Under the pieces are notes generated by a model. It was not told the DNA's origin and ran no database searches. It was given only the letters and a program-made list of their open reading frames with translations. From Oribacterium sp. WCC10 (GTDB lineage Bacteria > Bacillota > Clostridia > Lachnospirales > Lachnospiraceae), in NCBI RefSeq assembly GCF_900113415.1, contig NZ_FOPH01000001.1:248001-312000 (forward strand): a stretch of 64,000 nt of DNA. The letters run 5' to 3'. Positions 61,074 to 64,000 of the stretch are shown here, piece by piece (within the stretch, counting starts at the first letter, position 1; every line of letters starts with the position of its first letter). The position numbers and the translations under genes were made by a program.

Positions 61074-62018
61074 TTAAGCCTTCTTTGCAGCAGCCTGCTG
61101 TGCAGCAACCTCTGCAGCGAAATCCTCGTTCTTCTTCTCAAGACCTTCACCAGTCTCGAAACGAACGAATGTAACAACCTCGATAGTTGCATTCTCAGCC
61201 TTAGCTACAGAATCAACATACTGCTGAACTGACTGCTTGCCATCCTCAGCCTTAACGTATGTCTGATCAAGGAGACAGATCTCCTTAAGCTCCTTGTTGA
61301 TACGTCCCTGAACCATACCTGCGATAACCTTCTCAGGAGCGTTTGGCTTCTCGTTCTTAGCTGCAGCTGTAAGAATCTCAGTCTCGTTTGCAAGATAAGC
61401 CTGATCAACTTCCTTACGTGATGTGTACTTTGGCTTAAGAGCTGCAACCTGCATAGCGATGTTCTTTGCCATCTCTACAACAGCATCGTTAACAACTGTT
61501 GACTTAACCTGAAGAAGAACACCGATACGTCCGCCGCCGTGAACGTAGTCCTGTACGAAACCATCGTTCTCTGTAAGCTTCTGGAAACGACGGATGTGCA
61601 TGTTCTCACCGATGATTGAAATCTCCTCTGAAAGCTGCTCAGCAACTGTTCTTGAGTTATCAAGATCCCACTTCTCAGCAAGGAAAGCGTCGATATCAGC
61701 TGCTGAAGACTTAAGAGCCTGAGCTGCTACATCAGCAACGTATGTCTGGAACTTCTCGTTCTTAGCAACGAAATCAGTCTCAGCATTAACCTCAACAACT
61801 ACACCTGTGTGCTTGTCATCAGAAAGCTTTGTGAAAGAAACACCCTCAGCTGCGATTCTGCCGGCCTTCTTCTCTGCACCTGCAAGACCCTGCTCTCTAA
61901 GGAACTCTATTGCCTTGTCCATATCTCCATCTGTTGCACCGAGAGCCTTCTTACAAGCCATCATACCTGCACCAGTCATGTCACGTAACTCTTTAACCTG
62001 AGCTGCTGTAATTGCCAT
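61074..62018 (-). CDS. tsf: Elongation factor Ts
   Basis: Nucleotide exchange factor for EF-Tu. The 314-residue protein has the family opening ITAAQVKELRDMTGAGMMACKKAL, the Ef-Tu contact TDFVAKNEKF, and VAALKPKYTSRKEV. An AGGAGG site lies 8 bases before the ATG. It is co-transcribed with rpsB, from which it is separated by 240 bases with an internal hairpin and a copy of the MITE core. Confidence 0.97.
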   Translation of the reverse strand: MAITAAQVKELRDMTGAGMMACKKALGATDGDMDKAIEFLREQGLAGAEKKAGRIAAEGVSFTKLSDDKHTGVVVEVNAETDFVAKNEKFQTYVADVAAQALKSSAADIDAFLAEKWDLDNSRTVAEQLSEEISIIGENMHIRRFQKLTENDGFVQDYVHGGGRIGVLLQVKSTVVNDAVVEMAKNIAMQVAALKPKYTSRKEVDQAYLANETEILTAAAKNEKPNAPEKVIAGMVQGRINKELKEICLLDQTYVKAEDGKQSVQQYVDSVAKAENATIEVVTFVRFETGEGLEKKNEDFAAEVAAQQAAAKKA

Positions 62019-62118
62019 TGTTGTATCCTCCTGGATTCATAATATATAGAAGAAAAATCTTCGAATGTAGTACGTGTTTTATGTATAATCCCGCAATTGA
62101 CACCGGACTTATACAATA

Positions 62119-62167
62119 AAGAACCCAGCATTTAGCAATCTATGAAATTGTCTAATGCTGGGTTCTT
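62119..62167 (-). terminator. Terminator or attenuator between rpsB and tsf
   Basis: AAGAACCCAGCATT and AATGCTGGGTTCTT form a perfect 14-bp stem, followed on the minus strand by TATTGTAT. It lies about 100 bases before tsf and could lower tsf expression relative to rpsB. Confidence 0.65.
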
Positions 62168-62174
62168 GTTGTTT

Positions 62175-62256
62175 ACTTAATTCTGCCCACGATTTTCAAT
62201 CGCGGGAGCTACGCGAATCTGAGCGCTTCAAAAGAATCCGTAGGGATTCTTTCATT
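62175..62256 (-). repeat. Core of the MITE-like element behind rpsB
   Basis: On the minus strand this 80-bp segment aligns along its whole length with the interior of the 57975 element (about 58034-58113). Shared blocks include TTTGAA.CGCTCA, GCGT.GCTCC and CGATT.AAAATCG..GGCAGA. The first hairpin is AAAGAATCC-CTAC-GGATTCTTT here and GGAATC...GATTCC there, so pairing is kept while bases differ. The terminal repeats are absent. It begins two bases after the rpsB stop codon. Confidence 0.75.
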
Positions 62257-62258
62257 AA

Positions 62259-63005
62259 TTAAGCCTCTGCAACTACAGAATCGTCACCAGCTGTAGCAGC
62301 TGCTGCCTCTTCCTCTGTCATCTCGCCCTGCTTTGCCTCGATAACAGCGTCAGCCATCTTGCCTACGATAAGCTTGATAGCGCGGATAGCGTCATCGTTT
62401 CCTGGGATAACATAATCAAGCTCCTCAGGATCAGCATTTGTATCAGCGATACCGAAAAGTGTGATGCCAAGTGCGCGAGCTTCCTTAACACAGATCTTCT
62501 CCTTTTTAGGATCAACAACGAAGATTGCATCAGGAATCTGCTTCATATCCTTGATACCACCGATGTTAGCCTCAAGCTTGTCCCACTCCTTCTTGATAAG
62601 GGCAACTTCCTTCTTAGGAAGAACATCGAATGTACCGTCCTCAGCCATCTTCTCGATCTCCTTAAGACGATCGATACGTGTCTGGATTGTCTTGAAGTTT
62701 GTAAGCATACCGCCAAGCCATCTCTCGTTTACGTAGAACTCACCGCAACGAAGAGCCTCTGACTTAACTGCATCCTGAGCCTGCTTCTTTGTACCAACGA
62801 AAAGAACAGTACCACCGTCCTGTACAAGCTTAACCATAGCATTGTAAGCATCGTCTACCATCTTAACTGTCTGCTGAAGATCGATGATGTGGATACCATT
62901 ACGCTCTGTGTAGATGTAAGGAGCCATCTTAGGGTTCCATCTTCTTGTCTGATGACCAAAGTGTACGCCAGCCTCAAGGAGCTGCTTCATTCCAATTGCA
63001 CTCAT
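62259..63005 (-). CDS. rpsB: 30S ribosomal protein S2
   Basis: Small-subunit protein at the back of the 30S head and neck. The 248-residue product begins [27 protein letters not shown] and has [18 protein letters not shown] and the [11 protein letters not shown] segment. The ATG at 63005 has AGGAGG 8 bases ahead; 26 in-frame codons upstream are leader. It precedes tsf as in nearly all bacteria. Confidence 0.97.
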   Translation of the reverse strand: MSAIGMKQLLEAGVHFGHQTRRWNPKMAPYIYTERNGIHIIDLQQTVKMVDDAYNAMVKLVQDGGTVLFVGTKKQAQDAVKSEALRCGEFYVNERWLGGMLTNFKTIQTRIDRLKEIEKMAEDGTFDVLPKKEVALIKKEWDKLEANIGGIKDMKQIPDAIFVVDPKKEKICVKEARALGITLFGIADTNADPEELDYVIPGNDDAIRAIKLIVGKMADAVIEAKQGEMTEEEAAAATAGDDSVVAEA

Positions 63006-63032
63006 TTTAAATACCTCCTGGTTAAAATCTTC

Positions 63033-63101
63033 CATCTGATCGTGTGTGCTCACCGGCTTCGCCTGATGAACATCAGGTACCATCCCGGTTTTCGGTCAGA
63101 T
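63033..63101 (-). ncRNA. Structured leader of rpsB
   Basis: The minus-strand leader can close with CATCTGA/TCAGATG (63095-63101 with 63033-63039) around an inner hairpin CCTGATG-TT-CATCAGG (63061-63076). It lies between the promoter and the ribosome-binding site, as in autoregulatory ribosomal-protein leaders. Binding by S2 is inference; no known leader family is claimed. Confidence 0.4.
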
Positions 63102-63104
63102 GTG

Positions 63105-63133
63105 CTTTATAATGTATCTTTTGCAATACGCAA
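63105..63133 (-). promoter_or_regulatory. Promoter of rpsB-tsf
   Basis: On the minus strand TTGCGT (63128-63133) and TATAAA (63105-63110) are 17 bases apart, directly after the topA terminator stem. Confidence 0.6.
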
Positions 63134-63160
63134 AAGTCGCGCCCACCTTGGACGCGACTT
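63134..63160 (-). terminator. Intrinsic terminator between topA and rpsB
   Basis: AAGTCGCGTCC and GGGCGCGACTT pair with one mismatch, followed on the minus strand by TTTTG. It lies about 165 bases after the topA stop; the intervening sequence has no gene. Confidence 0.75.
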
Positions 63161-63324
63161 GTAATATAACATAGGTTATTAATTTATGTCAACGATTTTG
63201 TATAAGACATATTTCCACCCTGATATGTGTACTTTAAGGAACCGATATTACGAGTTTCGTCATAAACGAGTAATCGCTGACAGTCTCTGAAAGCATTACA
63301 TAATCCGGAATGGAATCTATATGC

Positions 63325-64000
63325 TTATGCCATGATTTCACCGTCTTTTTTCTCGCCTACGGCTGCTTCTTTCGGCTTGTTCCAGGTCATGTAATTGCAA
63401 TCCGGATATCTTGAACAGCTGTAGAATATACGGCCCTTCTTTGAGCGGCGCTTAACGCATTCTGCACCACACTCAGGACATACAAAGCCGGCGTACTCGA
63501 CATAAGGCTTTGTATTTCGGCAGTCAGGGAATCCGGGACATGCCAGGAACTTTCCGTGAGGACCGTACTTGATAACCATCTTACGGCCGCATTTATCGCA
63601 TTCGATATCAGTTTCTTCGTCTCTGATGGTTATCTTCTCAACTTCAAGCTGAGCCTTCTCCACGGCCTCGGAAAGATCAGGATAGAAATTCTCAACTATA
63701 GTCTTCCAGTTGATATTTCCGTTGGCAACATTATCAAGAAGAGATTCCATGTTGGCGGTAAAAGCTGTATCCACGATAGTCGGGAAGTTCTTCTGCATCA
63801 TGTCGTCAACTGCCTGCCCGAGCTCGGTCACAAATATATTACGCTTTTCCTTTGTGATATATCTTCTTGCAAGAAGTGTTCCGATGGTAGGCGCATATGT
63901 TGAAGGTCTGCCTATGCCGTCCTCTTCAAGTGCTTTTACAAGAGATGCTTCGGTATAATGTGCAGGTGGCTGTGTGAAATGCTGTTCCTTGTCAAAGTGA
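63325..64000 (-). CDS. topA: DNA topoisomerase I, C-terminal part (5' end beyond window)
   Basis: Relaxes negative supercoils. The visible 225 codons begin inside the core (HFTQPPAHYTEASLVKALEEDGIGRPSTYAPTI, the conserved segment downstream of the active-site Tyr) and continue to two C-terminal C4 zinc ribbons: CDKCGRKMVIKYGPHGKFLACPGFPDC and CPECGAECVKRRSKKGRIFYSCSRYPDC-type motifs, here cut to their Cys pairs. The frame is open to the right edge, so the catalytic N-terminal two thirds lie outside. A shorter frame starting at 63831 is only the tail of this gene. Confidence 0.96.
   Translation of the reverse strand, partial: HFDKEQHFTQPPAHYTEASLVKALEEDGIGRPSTYAPTIGTLLARRYITKEKRNIFVTELGQAVDDMMQKNFPTIVDTAFTANMESLLDNVANGNINWKTIVENFYPDLSEAVEKAQLEVEKITIRDEETDIECDKCGRKMVIKYGPHGKFLACPGFPDCRNTKPYVEYAGFVCPECGAECVKRRSKKGRIFYSCSRYPDCNYMTWNKPKEAAVGEKKDGEIMA

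Noticed and set aside
63325-63831. A separate 168-residue zinc-ribbon protein
   Set aside because: The frame is open through the right edge and continues into topoisomerase I core sequence, so it is the C-terminal part of topA.
1-64000. rRNA, tRNA, SRP RNA, tmRNA, 6S RNA or CRISPR array
   Set aside because: No signature of any of these was seen by eye on either strand; a covariance search would be needed to exclude diverged forms.

Overview
The window reads as chromosomal DNA of a low-to-mid GC Gram-positive bacterium of the Clostridia, most likely a Lachnospiraceae relative. Support: a PolC-type replicative polymerase, RecU, the YlxM-Ffh pair, the rpsP-khpA-rimM-trmD-rplS order, strong AGGAGG ribosome-binding sites, TTGACA/TATAAT promoters, YkuD L,D-transpeptidases, and no LPS or outer-membrane genes. 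The genus call is inference. All but one of 56 protein genes lie on the minus strand, so gene order is best read from right to left. No rRNA, tRNA, CRISPR array, phage gene or transposase gene was seen.

Layout in order of transcription (right to left): topA (partial, right edge); rpsB-tsf; acylphosphatase and truA; two L,D-transpeptidases; a compact run of overlapping genes (EAL phosphodiesterase, patatin lipase, tRNA-dihydrouridine synthase, FliB-like methylase, lipoprotein, RsmH-like methyltransferase); a MATE exporter; a DUF1846 protein; an oppBCDFA peptide importer; the classic pyrH-frr-uppS-cdsA-dxr-rseP-ispG-polC cluster; tyrA; a TRAP transporter (dctPQM) with a divergent GntR regulator; an EF-G-like GTPase; plsX-acpP-rnc-smc-ftsY; ylxM-ffh; rpsP-khpA-rimM-trmD-rplS; lepB-rbgA-rnhB-yraN; trpS-recU; and trkA-trkH (partial, left edge). 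The window is therefore mostly a housekeeping backbone (translation, SRP targeting, chromosome condensation, lipid and isoprenoid synthesis, replication). A roughly 20-kb transport, envelope and signalling block separates rpsB-tsf from pyrH-frr, which are adjacent in many Firmicutes.

The most unusual content is between genes. (1) A dispersed repeat of about 125 bp occurs in five copies (8147, 17482, 33269, 35955, 42506). It has three hairpins whose stem sequences differ between copies while pairing is kept. In three copies the repeat supplies the stop codon of the gene in front of it (trmD, dxr, oppF). (2) A 266-bp MITE-like element at 57975-58240 has 19-bp terminal inverted repeats and a 7-bp flanking direct repeat; its structured core recurs just behind rpsB and an end fragment lies behind the opp region. 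(3) A 223-bp imperfect palindrome lies between ftsY and ylxM. (4) A free-standing small RNA gene of about 107 nt, with a consensus promoter and terminator, lies on the plus strand at 26658-26765.

Regulation visible in the sequence includes a shared CTTGTATACA operator in front of both dctP and the GntR regulator gene, structured leaders before rpsB and rplS, inverted repeats before trpS and tyrA, and internal terminators or attenuators inside the ribosomal-protein operons.
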